Below are positions 1 through 11,724 of a stretch of DNA of 64,000 nucleotides, in pieces. The position numbers and the translations under genes are program-made. The notes below the pieces were generated by a model. That model did not search any database. It saw only the letters and a program-made list of their open reading frames with translations, and was not told the origin of the DNA. The DNA comes from Pseudophaeomoniella oleicola. Taxonomy: Eukaryota; Ascomycota; Eurotiomycetes; Phaeomoniellales; Phaeomoniellaceae. Every line of letters starts with the position of its first letter. Within the stretch, counting starts at the first letter, position 1. The stretch spans positions 1-64,000 of the forward strand of contig QWDQ01000063.1 in assembly GCA_003868215.1 (NCBI GenBank). The letters run 5' to 3'.

Positions 1-14
1 ATATTGGCAGTTGC

Positions 15-50
15 GGTGGAAGCCACCTGGAATACCTTGAATTCCAGGTG
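15..50. repeat. Two nested short hairpins at the window edge
   Basis: A perfect 10-bp inverted repeat lies at 24-33 and 41-50 with a 7-base loop. A shorter GGTGG/CCACC pair at 15-19 and 23-27 overlaps it. It sits just before the AT-rich stretch, so it could be an edge of a decayed element, but one end alone cannot show this. Confidence 0.5.
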
Positions 51-99
51 CCAGGCCTTTAGGGTGGGTCACGTATAGTACCTTGATCAAAAATCTCAG

Positions 100-412
100 A
101 ATACTAATACGTACTGCCAAGATTCTTAACAGACTTTCTAATATGGGATTTCTTAATTTCTTCATTTAAATCTTTAATAATCCTGTAATTTTAATCATCT
201 CTGATAGTATAATCTCGAACAGTAATAATTATACGTCCTTTTTATATTTAACAGTAAAGAAGAGTCAGAGATTCTTAAAATATTATAAATATTTTATACG
301 AAACGGTAATTAAGACTTTTTAAAATAATTAAAACGTATATAAACTATCTAATTAGGTAATATCTTTAGTTTTAAAAAGAAGGTTTATAAGTACTAGTAC
401 GTACTAGAACTT
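100..412. other. AT-rich, TpA-rich stretch, RIP-like
   Basis: This stretch is far richer in A+T than anything else in the window, full of TA steps and poor in CA/TG steps, and has no open frame. That is the pattern left by repeat-induced point mutation on repeats in filamentous ascomycetes. No family can be named because no coding remnant is visible. It may continue left of the window. Confidence 0.45.
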
Positions 413-1801
413 TTGGCAAATAATCAATCAGAGGGCCAAAATACTAGTACCCCCGTTAATCTGGAAGTGTTGATCTTTTTCGCTATGCTAATACTATCTC
501 CCAAACCCTTCCTTCTGTTGTTATCAAACTTGAACAATCTCACCCATGTGACCAGTTCTTTTTTGCCTTATTCTACCTCATATACTATGTACCTTACCTA
601 CCTAGTTCAAGTACAGTACAGCAATGAAGGGGATACTGAACATCGCATAAAGCCTGACAATGAGAACGAGCGTAACCTGGTACTGTCTATCTGCCCTGTC
701 TGGCCACCTACCTACCTAAGTAGGTACCTAAACCAATCATCCGCGCAGTTTTGAATGAAATGAGAATGCACACCGATATCCCATTCACTATTACTAGATA
801 GATAATACCCTTGAGTACCTTACCTACCTCATAATAACATAGACTGTAATTAGATACTCAACCTACCTTAGGTAAGGTAGGTACCTCTTAATTAACAAAA
901 GCAAAACACTTGGTAAAGAGAAACCAACCATACATCCCTCGATACCTAATGTACCTACCTACCTACCTAGGTACGTATCTCTTCCTAAGCTTAACTTATT
1001 CCTCTCCTCTCCTCTCCCTTCCTCTCCTCTCCCTTCCTCTCCTCTCCCTTCCTCTCCCCTCCCTCCATTTCTATATACAACTAACCAAATAAATACTACG
1101 TAAATATATACCCATCTCGCCATCGTCGTCGTGGAAGATCGTCGCGCGCGGGCCGCCCGCCGCCAAATATTACCCTTGACGCCCTTTTCCCCTTCCCGCT
1201 TCCGCATCTTCAACCAACCAACCAATCACAAACCCCCATCCGTAATACAGTAATTACTTCCGAGGATCCCTTTTTTACTACATCATCATCATCATCATCA
1301 TCACCAAAAACATCGGATTCTTTATCCGCGCTCCCTACATACCTTTTCACTACATATTCGCAAAATTCCCTTTATTTTACTTTTCTTCCATCTATTATCT
1401 TGACTGATTACTGTCTTACTGATTGATTTACATTTTTCACCTTCTCTATTGCTATTGGAAAAAAGGAAGAAAAAGGAAGAACAATCGACAGATGTAATCC
1501 GTTCACCGCAGAGTGTTTTCTTGAAAGCTCCTTGGCCTAGATTTCCCCGTATTGTGTATCGGTGACTGGCACTTTTTTCTGTGGCAGACTTGGGGAGATG
1601 CAACGGCGTGCGACGGTGATCTCTGCCCAGGGAGCAATCCTGAAAACAATACTGACGGGTTGTAACTGTCCTTGAGCTGATTAGATCTATCTACTATGTG
1701 CCAAGGATTCTATTTCGTTCAAGGGATATCATGAAGGACGGGATTCAAACTCCTATTGCACCGTCGGTGGATGTGCTCGCATGGCCACCTGCGTTGAGGA
1801 C
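413..1801. other. Gene-free region with simple repeats
   Basis: No convincing gene. It holds several TACC/GGTA palindromic clusters (about 705-730, 860-890 and 945-975), a 15-bp pyrimidine minisatellite (1006-1065) and an ATC trinucleotide run (about 1276-1303). The right part, about 1500-1801, is downstream of the regulator gene on the minus strand and probably contains its 3' end. Confidence 0.6.
1006..1065. repeat. 15-bp pyrimidine minisatellite
   Basis: Three exact copies of CCTCTCCTCTCCCTT at 1006-1020, 1021-1035 and 1036-1050 are followed by a degenerate fourth. All pyrimidines lie on the plus strand. Confidence 0.85.
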
Positions 1802-4203
1802 TCACTCGCCATCCATCATCCCTTCGAGACCGTCTGGCAGCGAGTTGTACGGCCAGCTCCCTCCGCTGAATGGACCATAGTTGAAAAAAAGGGAGTGGGT
1901 TGGATTTCGGTTCCACACCCGAGAGAGTTCCCCCATGTCGAAGGTTAGGATGTTGTTGTGGCTTGGATACAAGGGCATCGAGGTTGGGTTCGAGTCGGAC
2001 TGGCCCTGGGGCGTATTGTGGGCACTTTCCTGGGGTTTTGAGTCCTCCATGTGGTGACCACGTACAACAGCGATCGTCAGCAACTTACTCAGAGATGAGC
2101 ATGCTTTTTCCGCCGCTGGATTGCTCTCTTGCATCCTCTCAAGCATCTCGATGCCGTTCTGGGCATCCTTGATGATGTCCGCGTTCCTTGTGCGAATATT
2201 TCTGGACGCGTCCATTGTTTCCATGATGAGAACAGCACACGACTGGACAATGAGATGCAGAACACACCACCAAGGAGTATTCAGGTACAGTTGATAGCGA
2301 TTGCGTTGGTATAGAATTTGGATCAGTCGCCGAGAAGAAGACACAGCACGGCCTGCATTGTCAACGTCCACCTGGCGCGACCTTTCTGACTGGTCTGGCA
2401 TGGTATTGTCCATATGCTGTTGAAGATAGCACAAAGATAACCGATTGATCAAGATAATCGTGCTGAAGAATCGCAACGCCAAGTACGTGGCATCCAGGGA
2501 CAAATGTACGGCTGAACTGTTCTCGATATCCTTCAAACCGTACCGGTCTGGCAAATATGCTTTCCACGTGGTGAGCCTGATGTTGAGATTCGCCATCGTG
2601 TGTTGGATATCGGTCCAGCACTGACGCACGGCACCCGCACTATAAAGCTCGCTTAGAGCCTCGGCCAAAATTCTGTCTAAGAGGATACTCCTGCGGAAGA
2701 TTTCGAGTCCATCAACGTCCTTGTCAGGGGGTCGTGGATTCAGTGACCTAGACAGGGACATTACGCCCTCTTGCGAGGCAGCATCGGTGGCGGACTTCGG
2801 AAGACCGATAGAAACTGTGGCCTGCTGAATTGCTAGCGGCCTTCCCGTCAAGAAACAAAGAAAGTGCTCCAACGTCGAGACAGAGTGCCAGATCCTCTTT
2901 TGAAGTTCTTTGTCGGAGGCGGGTATAGACCCATCAGCATTCGTAAGGTGGAAACCAAGGCTCTGAGCATATCGTACGCTGGTGCCAATCATTTGCCATG
3001 CCCGATTCACTCGATTACTGGCCAACAAGTACATGGCGAACATCGCAGCCAGCTGTACATGTGATCTCTGAGGCATCTGCAGCAAATTCAACGGTTCCAA
3101 ACTCAGCACACGTGCGCGTAAAAAGAATTGTGCATCCTGTGCCGGTTCTGGCTGCGCACCAGTGTACCGTGCTCGGAGGCAACCTAGAGCCAAGATGAGG
3201 TACAAATTAGCCTGCCATAAGACGTCACCATCCGGTGGAATTCCCGTCGCCCAGAAGCTTTCATATTGCTGCAGGAACTGCTCTTTGCTGATGACATGAA
3301 ACATCGGCTGAACGGTCTCCATGTAAGATCGAATGTATTCATCAGCCTCCCACTTTGGAGGTAGAGCCTTGACGTCTATCCCGGAGCCGAGGTTGGCAAA
3401 TATATCGTCCTCAAACTCACTGACATGATAATTCGCAGCGTCGATCAAGATGCCCTCGAGTTCCGTGGGATTGAATCCTGGAGCACGCCGGTCTCCTTGA
3501 GCTGGATCTGATATGTCTACACCACTGTCAATTCTTCACTGCAGGTGTACGATTCATGTGTGCACTCACGGTCACGGTTGAACTTCTCTCCAATGTCGCT
3601 TATCCACCTCGACGACGAAGATTTGCCCAAATAGCCTTCTGACTTGGACATTTTCGAGGTTTCATCTTGAAGAACAGGTGCGCCAACGCCGGACGGCACG
3701 CTGTTCTCATCGTGAACATTCTCTCCTTCGTTTCCAGAGCTTCTAGTGCCTGAATGTTGGCTGTAATCATCGTTTATAGCGGCCAGGATTTGCTGCTGGG
3801 TCGCTGGCTCTTGGTTCGGCAGTAAGCTTTGGAGGAGGGCTTCGTATGTGGCGGCTTTCGTGGAAAGTACCTTTTCTCGGTGATGTCGCTGAGCTTTGCT
3901 CTCGGCGTAGAAGCAGGGTAGGTTCAATTCTTCACATCGCCCGCAGCGGGGTTGTACGCCATTGCACTTTGCGCGACGGCGTCGACATGGTTCGCAGGCA
4001 TGGCCGGTTCGAATTCGTTCTTTCGGAGGCCCCGGCTGCTCGCGCTCGCGCTTCTGCCCTTTTGAGTCAGAAGGTGTCCCCTGTAGGCCGGGCCGGGCCA
4101 ATGATTGGGAACCACCTGGCGGGCAAGTTTCAGCATTCAACACCGATACGACCCATAGGACTTGATTGGACTCACCGCGGCTTGATTTTCGAGATGAGCT
4201 CAT
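1802..4203 (-). CDS. Zn2Cys6 transcription factor with fungal MHR-type regulatory domain
   Basis: This is probably a nuclear DNA-binding regulator whose target is unknown. The model has three exons: 4203-4176, 4115-3570 and 3507-1802, giving 759 residues. The Zn2Cys6 finger lies at about residues 50-77 (C-x2-C-x6-C-x6-C-x2-C-x6-C, basic RRRRAK loop). A linker follows, then a long helical region typical of the fungal-specific TF domain (PF04082 type). The second intron (3508-3569) is needed to join the finger to the regulatory part. The first (4116-4175) is 60 nt without a stop and encodes an odd hydrophobic stretch, so I treat it as an intron; retention would also keep the frame. The first ATG in frame is at 4203. 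It is divergent from the second Zn2Cys6 gene, which starts at 6311. Confidence 0.85.
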
Positions 4204-6310
4204 CGCAGTCTTCAAGCTTCGTTGGCAGACTCATTCGCAATCGCGAGCTCTGTGACTGGAAAGTCGGATTCACTATATCAGACTGCGTATTGAAACAGAA
4301 AGTTTCTGGTTTACAATGCTATGCGGAGCTTTGGGGCAGCTCTCGTTGTTCACGTGCAAGGTAGTATTGTATGGCGATGCTGCTCGGATGCGCCGAATCG
4401 ATGCTTTGTTATGAAAGAGTGTCACAAATCTAAGAAACAGAGACGCGGCACAATATCGATCATGCCGATCGCGTCTTTCTACGCGTGGTTATTCTGATTG
4501 AATTCGGTTGCAGTTCGATGGCCACTGTTGAGGTTTCCTTCAATGCATGCGGACTGAGAAGTACAGGCGTCTTCAATCACATTTGATGATGGTGCCTCCA
4601 GAAAGAGTCGTGGCGAAGACGAAGATGAAGAAGTGTAGGAATAAGTGAGGCAAGAGAGAATGAAGAACAAGTCGTGAACTACACCCACACCAGCGTTGAG
4701 CATCTCCGCAAAGCCAATGGGGGGTGGGAGAGCTCCCTCGTTGAGATTGCTTAGTAAGTCCCAATCTGTCCTGCAACTACTACGTAGTGCAAAGGTGCAA
4801 ATCTACTAGGGAGTACGATCTCGTCTATTTGGCGATCAAGGCACATGGATTGAGTAGCGTAGTGTACCGTGGTATACCGTGGTATACCGTGGTATATCGT
4901 ATCGGTGTGTCTAAGTTCTTTGCTGTGCCAGTGCGAGCTGCGAGCACTGCTCGGAAAATGGTGTCCGGCGGAGATGGAAACTCCGGAATGGCCGCGCATT
5001 CTATGATTGGATCAAGTGCTCCTTGTATCGTTGTACTTTTGGGCACCGCCACAAAAGGCAGTGGAAATGGAAGTGGAACGGGAAGTGGAAGTGAACATTC
5101 GCGTCACTTTGGTCACTTGCTATCAAGGGAGTGTCTTCAAGCATCGGCTGTTGTCACTACAAGAGAGAAAAGTGATGCCGGCAATACGTCGGAAGGAATG
5201 GAAAGTTTAGAGAGGGCAAACTGGCCATGGGCGGTAACCAGCGATGATACATGTACTATTATTTACCTATGCTCAAGGTATGCAAAGGTAATCTCACTTG
5301 AAAGTGACATTGACATTCTACGGTAGAAAGCAGCATGATAGGCGCTTAAAGAAAGTCGGTACGTGGATGTAGGGAGTAGGGATTTTGATCTAGGCTCATC
5401 CAATCGAGCCATAGGAAGCCACGATGGTTCTTATCTACGCCGAATGGGGCCTGACCCGCAATCCCTCAGCTCGATATCAACTTGCTCGCATCGAGCTGAA
5501 TACTGCGATACTACGTAGGACACAGAACCTCACCAATAGGCAAGCAAAGAAACCGTTGGTTCACCGCGGTAGTTGGCCAAAAAAGGGCATTAGTCAAAAA
5601 TATCCCTGGGGATGCACGGTGCAGGTACGAGCCAATAGACATGCCAGCATCGTTCCCTCCAGTTCATTGGGGCTTCGTGCCTTACTCCATTTACTCCATT
5701 GAGGAAGAGTCGATGAGATTATGTGGGATACATTTCAACCGGTATCTGGAAGTAATCGTCTGTAAGGGCTCGGTACTGGTGGAGGGGCCCTCCTTTGGGT
5801 AAAACGGACTTCCATCCCATCCTAGCGTATGAGCTGCTTTATCTGACCTGATTAAGTTACTACATACTAGGCACTCTCACCGTTGCAAGCCGATCAACCC
5901 CTGCGTGAAGCTTCCCGATCCTCCAATGAATATCACATGCGGATGCACGGTACGATGGCCGGATCTGTCAACAACGGCGAAAGAAGGTCAGGCTCTCGGC
6001 CAGAACCGATTTCTCTTATCATCCCTGGGGCAAAACCCATGGTTTGCTACCGTCACTTCTACGTCTTAGCCACCGTAAATGTATATCCTATACCCTTGAT
6101 TGAGCATTCTGTCTTGGGTAAAGTGCGAAAAGTACGAATGTCACCGATGATGGCAGCTCTCATATATCACATGTTGGATTCCTCCGGTCACTCAAATGTT
6201 AGACGTCCCACGCAGCTCATCTATGCATACCCCGGCGTCGATCAATTGAAGACGTTGTTGTCGAACATCATAGAGGACACTACAGCTATCGTTCCAGGAC
6301 AGGTGACAGG
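4204..6310. other. 2.1 kb divergent intergenic region between two regulators
   Basis: Shared upstream region of the two Zn2Cys6 genes. Open frames here (such as 4787-5326 and 5883-6314) show no recognisable family and look like chance. It contains the 10-bp tandem repeat at 4861-4905 and an imperfect GGAAGT hexamer run at about 5058-5096. The frame ending at 6314 overlaps the downstream start codon and may just be 5' UTR. Confidence 0.6.
4861..4905. promoter_or_regulatory. 10-bp tandem repeat with phased CCG triplets
   Basis: Copies of the 10-mer GGTATACCGT stand at 4871-4880 and 4881-4890, with variants at 4861-4870 and 4891-4900. The core GGTATACC is self-complementary. CCG triplets recur at 4867, 4877 and 4887, one helical turn apart, and a CGG follows at 4903. 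Zn2Cys6 proteins typically bind CGG/CCG triplets, and two such genes flank this site. Operator function is inference. Confidence 0.45.
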
Positions 6311-8216
6311 ATGACCTCTCAGATGGCACAGTATCTGTCGGGTGGATCAGTAAGTGACCTTCCACCTGCGCCCAAAAGGGACGAAGGATTACATGATGAG
6401 TCATTCCACCATGCTCATCCCCGAAATCAGTCTGTGAGGCAAAGGATATCAACTGCATGTCTGGCATGTAAAAAGCGAAAGGCAAAGGTGAGAGCTCTAC
6501 GCCGTGTTCGTCACACACCTGGCTTACCTCAGGCAGTGTAGAGGAAGACCGCTACCATGTGACGGCTGTCGAATTGCTGGATGTGAATGCATAGTCGATC
6601 AGACATTGGATGGGAGGCGCAAGGATTCCATGAGGCGGTTGGAGCATGAACTTCATCAATATAAATTCTGTCATGAACGAATGGTCCGGGTCCTTGCCGA
6701 TAGTGGGCTCCCGGAGGAGCACCGAAACTTGGTCGATTTGTCGCGGTCTGCTCCTGTCTCGAAGATGGTTGATTACTTCCGGAATCTTGAAGAGAAGAAA
6801 CTTGACACCCAGAACAGTCAACAGCCATCTCCCAGTGACACTCAATCTGGGCCTGTCTCAGGTCCATCCGCGTCTCTATATGGAATGGACTTCGCGTCTC
6901 CGCAGAATCTCAACGCTTCTGATCCAGAAAATCTATCACAATTTCCTTACATGACTTCTGGTTATGCAAATACGTTCCCGACTTACCCGGATATCACACC
7001 AGATTTGCGGTCACCACATTCTTCTTCGTCTCTTTCATCCTGTCCAACTCTCGTTCGACCGAACAGTCAAGATGCTCTGGTCCCTGATAGTCACCACGAC
7101 CAAAGATCTGCGACGGAGTTCCCGGTGGATAACATTTTGTACCAGGAGTTAGATGAGTTAGCCAGATTACTGCGGGTTCAGCAATGTCTCCCTGCAAGTC
7201 TATCTGAAAGGGTTGACGATCATATCGCTGTTACGGTAGTGCTACACGGTTGGGACAAAGCGAAGAAGACGTTTATTCTCGACCAGCAGTGGACGCTGAT
7301 ACAGAAATGGGACACCGAATTTCTCGCAGACGTCATCCCAATCACAAGACTCGCTGCCCTTCGTTTTCTGAGAAAGGGTCTCTTGGTGAGGAGATCCATA
7401 TTCACCCAAAGTATTTCCTGAATTGATCCAGACTGACCTATATGGGACAGTTATGTAGCAGTACCGATGCGGCGAAGCCCTCCTCCGGTAGTAGGCAACC
7501 ACGACATCACCCTTGGATAGACACAGGGCTCTCCCTCGATCCTGACTCCTGGATACTCAATTTGATACCATGGTAGGTTCTGGCAGATCAAATAGTTGGA
7601 AGCGATCACTAACACAGTTGCCAGGGAAGGTATGCGACAGTTAGCAGCCGGACGTCTGTCTCGACATGACCACGACAGTTTTAGGAATGGGTTCAAAAAC
7701 AAGTTCCGAATCATATGGCCCCTGAGTTTCTCGGACGTCTTTACGATCGACGAAGAGACCGGATTGTATGTGTTGGAGGCTGAATTCCAACAACGATACA
7801 TGGACATGAAATGCTGGGCATTTTCGCAAGATTTCTTCCGCTTCTACGCACGGTTCGACAACGACGAAAACAGTAGCCAAGTCGATGAAGCCAAATCCGG
7901 AAGACATGAAAGTACGTCAACATATCTTGAAACCCTGTTTAATCAACAGGCAGACACACAACCTAACGGCAATCTCGATTCTCTTCTCTTGGATATGCAG
8001 AATTATACGGCCACTCAGGGAGTTGTCTCAAGCGAGTACGGCACCAGTCCAGCGATATATTCGCGCTCCCTAGATTACATGGACGCAGCAGCTTATACCT
8101 TCCCGATCCATTCTCTTCCGTCCGGCAACGATGGCTCCCACGGCATGGGCCACAACGAAACTGTCAATCCGTTCCTCGCTCAACACCACCAAGGCCGGGA
8201 CAACAAGCAAGTCTGA
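6311..8216 (+). CDS. Zn2Cys6 transcription factor, C-terminal part DUF3425-like
   Basis: The model has four exons: 6311-6487, 6537-7385, 7451-7572 and 7625-8216 (579 residues). The first intron splits the zinc cluster; joining gives C50-x2-C53-x6-C60-x6-C67-x2-C70-x6-C77. A short basic and helical linker follows, then Ser/Pro-rich sequence. The C-terminal part carries an HPWID-type motif (exon 3) and a later RIIWPLSFSDVF / FFRFY region. These recall DUF3425 (PF11905), a domain better known behind bZIP domains; I am not certain of that match. All introns are 49-65 nt and phase-consistent. Its role is probably nuclear transcription control of unknown targets. Confidence 0.8.
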
Positions 8217-9231
8217 TCCGAAGTCTGCTGTCTCTGGCCTAGAGCGATGTTGTACCTGACGTTGTCTACTTTCTCCTAACGTTAACGTTCTTCGGTATAA
8301 TATGTACGGGCACCGACAGCACCGTTGAACGAGAGTCCGAAGACCACAAAATCTGTCGTCATAGGGACTTGGAGGGCGTTATCTATCTATTGACAGTATC
8401 TATCTACTGCGCAAAAGGAAAATAGCCGGTCTATTCTTTCTCCTTCGGCCTTGTCATTCTTCCTTTTTTTTTTTTTTTCCGTTTTGCTCCTCATGTATGT
8501 TTACACTGATACCTAGGTACCTACCTACCTAGGTACCTTAGTTAGGTGGCTATCTACTCCTTGTATATAATTACGTCGGTAGGTAATGGTAATGGTAATG
8601 GTAATGGTAATTGAATCTATGTAGGTAATCATTTACTTATATTCCCATCCAAATCTAACCTGAACTTTTTTGACACATCGGACGGAAATTCCCACCACAA
8701 GGGCGTTCCGTTCCACAAACATCTAATTACCTTAGTTGATGATAATTATTGTTGTCTAGAGCTATGGTGCCATGCATGCATGCATGTATGCAAAATGGAA
8801 AAACGATAATACATGCATAGGTTAGGTAATTACCTTACCGATCAATCTAGATATTTTGGAATACTTTACTTCGTCACGTGCTGCAGCCCATTAATATTTG
8901 TAAGTACCTAAGTAAGAATATGTTTAATTATACAATTCTTCCTTTTTTGAGAGTAGGTAGGTAAGTTGTCGTCGTTACTATCGTTATAAACATTTTGAAA
9001 TTACTGTTAACGTTAACCTTTTTATCGATGAAATAAATACAGACTGTAATTGCAATGAATGACGTATAACACCCATCATCACTTCACTTCACATACCTCA
9101 CTTCACTTATATACACCCCCCTACAGTACATATCTCATTACATGTAACCTTACCTTACTCGCATCCCTACACACTTACATACTATTCAACCTACAGCAAG
9201 AAGAGAGAGGGAAAAAAAGGAATTCAGGAAG
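8217..9231. other. Gene-free region with simple repeats
   Basis: No gene seen. It holds a T run at 8464-8479, a TACC/GGTA palindrome cluster at 8511-8547, five exact GGTAAT hexamers at 8582-8611 and an ATGC run at 8772-8787. The last 100 bases are the probable 5' UTR and promoter of the dehydrogenase. Confidence 0.6.
8511..8611. repeat. TACC/GGTA palindrome cluster and (GGTAAT)5
   Basis: CCTAGGTACC-type palindromes at 8511-8547 are followed by five perfect GGTAAT copies at 8582-8611. The same TACC/GGTA words occur in several other gaps of this window. Confidence 0.8.
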
Positions 9232-10528
9232 ATGCCAGTACCAACGGCGTATCCGAGTACAGAACTGAAGCCGCAGGACGCGACGCCGGGGAAAGGGTTG
9301 GATGCGAAATTGGATCCGCCGGCGAATTGGGGGCAACTTGAGGTATGTTTTCTGGGGTTTGAGATCTTTTCTTTTTCGTTTCTGAGTCTTCTCCTTCTTG
9401 TTTGAAAAGATATTATTTTATCAAAAGACCAAATCCCCATACCTACTTATACAAATTACTCTCCTTGCACAAGACGGCGGTGTCTGACTGAGGACAAAGT
9501 TCTGGGACGATGAAGGCAAAACACCGACCCTTCGTGAATATGAAGGCCGATCCCTCCTCCTCGACAAAGCCGCATTGATCACCGGGGGAGATTCGGGTAT
9601 CGGCCGAGCGGTCGCGATCCTCTTCGCGCGTGAGGGGGCAGACGTCACGCTCACGTACCTTCCCGAGGAGAGGCAGGACGCCGAGGAGACGGCGAAGGAG
9701 ATCGAGAAGGCGGGCCGGAAGGCGAAGTTGTTGGAGCTGGATCTGTTGGAGACGGAGAATTGTAGGGTCGCGGTCGAGGAGCATGTCAAGACTTTTGGGA
9801 AGTTAAGTGTGTTGATACATAACAGTGAGTTCGTCTCCATTTTTTCAGGTGTGACAGTGTCTGACAGACTTCTTCGCAGGTGCCATGCAAGAAGTATGCA
9901 ACGACCTCTCAGACATCAACCTTGAATCCGTCAAAAAGACCTTCACCCTCAACAACATCGGTAAGCACTAATCCCCCTGCCGTTCTGCTCGTTCTGTAGC
10001 TTTTCGACTGACACATCGTAATCTGAAGCAATGTTCGCCCTTGTGAAATACGCACTTCCACACATGAAGCGCGGTAGCAATATCATCAACACCGGCTCTG
10101 TCGCCGGCTACATGGGTAACCCTCAGCTTTGCGATTACTCTTCCACCAAAGGTGCAATCTCAACCTTTACACGTTCTCTCGCTCAACAGCTAGCTCCGAA
10201 AGGAATCAGAGTTAACAGCGTCGCACCTGGTATCATGTACGTAACTACCCCTCATCCCTTCTTCGCCCTCTCCTGCCCTTGGATGATAGTACTGGCCCAA
10301 TGTAAAGCAGCCCTCTAACTTGCCCACAGATGGACCCCTCTTCAACCAGCAACAAAAGGCAACCCGCCCGAAGCAATGGACAGCATAGGGGTAGATGAAG
10401 CACCCCTCGGTAGACCCGGAATGCCCATCGAAGTCGCGACCGCATACGTCTTCCTGGCTTCTCCGATGGGTAGTTACACCACCGGTGAGACCATCCATGT
10501 CACAGGCGGAATTGAGATGCATGGATAG
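9232..10528 (+). CDS. Short-chain dehydrogenase/reductase, YghA/glucose-ribitol dehydrogenase type
   Basis: NAD(P)-dependent oxidoreductase of the classical SDR family; substrate unknown. The model has five exons: 9232-9342, 9500-9824, 9880-9960, 10029-10236 and 10330-10528 (307 residues). Visible landmarks are an N-terminal extension with the WxQLE..WDDEG signature of this subfamily, the Rossmann TGGDSGIG loop, an altered NNAG-like strand (IHNSA), the catalytic Ser in INTGSVAG, the YSSTK Tyr/Lys pair and the VAPG..WTPL loop. The protein ends in a TGGIEMHG tail usual for the group. No signal peptide is seen, so it is probably cytosolic. The second strand end replaces the common NNA motif by HNS. 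Confidence 0.9.
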
Positions 10529-10817
10529 GAAAAGAAACGTGTCTTGTGAACCTTTCTTGATATGTCATTGACGAACGGAAAATGGGAATTCGAAGCTTTT
10601 TGAGGCTGAGTTTGAGAGATAGGACCAAAGGCTTCATGAAAACTTGCTTCTGGTCTATCTTCGTCGGGAGAATCTCCGAGGCAGCCATTAATGAGGTCAG
10701 CGTTGATGACTTCAGTACAAGAGGAGTACGTGAAAATCGAGGTGTTCGTATCCGGCCACGGACGTTCAGGTCCATGAGACAGTAGAGTCGTAATAGCTTC
10801 GGATATCTTTTCAAGCC

Positions 10818-11724
10818 TCAGCCTTCTGTCGTATCTATACCATCTTCCTGCTCATTCGCGATGTCTCGTATGATCTGCCAAAGCTTTTTTGTCTCATCGA
10901 GAGACCTATCCGTGGCTTTATCGCTGCTGGGGACGCCGTTCGATGGGGTGTCTTCCTGTCCGTTCACATTGCGATCTGTAGCTGATGTGATTTCAAGCTC
11001 ATGCCTGATCTGTGCCGCTTCCTTTTCCCGCTCGCCGAGCCAACCCTCCACATCCCCTTGCCACTTCTCCATCTCGTCGATCTCTTTCTTGCCTTGATCG
11101 AGGCGCTCTTCGAGCATTTTGATGAGCGTCTCGCGCGCCTGGTGCGGTCGGTAGGTATTAATCAAGTGGTGCGCGTTGACAAACAGGGTCTGAATGTCTT
11201 CGAGTTTCTCTTGGGACTGGGTCGGGTTGACGGATAGGGTCGAAGAGAGTTCAAGAAAGTTTAGGAGCAGGGATTTGGTGAGGAGGACGAGCGTTGGGGT
11301 TGGATCTGAGGGTGGAGGTGAGGGGATCAGGCGCGTTACGTTGGGGGGAAAGGGGATGGATTGGGAGAGCTGGAACAGGAGAAGGATAGGTTAGTATTTG
11401 GCATTAACATGACTTGAGACGAAGAAGGAAGAAAACTGGCAGACATACGTTGATAGTCTCCGAAAAGACAGTGTAAGTATCGCCCGTTGGCGGTGGAGGA
11501 GGAATGAGATATGAGAGCTCTGGAGGTACTTCCAAATTCCGCAATTCCGAGGGTCTTGGATGCTTCTTCGATATCTTAGGTGGCTTTTGCTCACCAGCAG
11601 CATCAGCCGGCGCAGATATTATAGCTCCCAAGCGTGAGATGTTCTCTTCTGTAAAGTGCTTCCAGAATGGAGGGGGAGCTGGGAACGGTGCGTTGATCGC
11701 ACGAGGTGCAGGTTGGTCCGCCAT
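10818..11724 (-). CDS. MED7: Mediator complex subunit 7
   Basis: Core subunit of the middle module of Mediator, needed for RNA polymerase II transcription. Two exons, 11724-11449 and 11369-10818 (275 residues, usual for fungi). The N-terminus has the FPAPPPFWKHFT.EN signature and the PPELSYLIPPPPP segment. After the 79-nt intron come SQSIPFPPN, the LLLNFLELSSTLSVNP helix and the LFVNAHHLINTYRPHQARETLI helix, which are the conserved Med7 core. A charged coiled-coil tail follows. The start at 11724 is chosen because upstream sequence in that frame is not Med7-like. Confidence 0.95.

Noticed and set aside
413-754. Open frame of 113 codons beside the AT-rich block
   Set aside because: Low-complexity, no family resemblance, begins in RIP-like sequence and lacks an ATG-started protein-like composition.
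4787-5326. 179-codon frame in the gap between the two regulators
   Set aside because: It runs through the 10-bp and hexamer repeats and its residues show repeat-derived bias; no domain recognised.
5883-6314. 143-codon frame ending over the start of the second regulator
   Set aside because: No family resemblance; more likely 5' UTR. The 4-base overlap with the ATG seems accidental.
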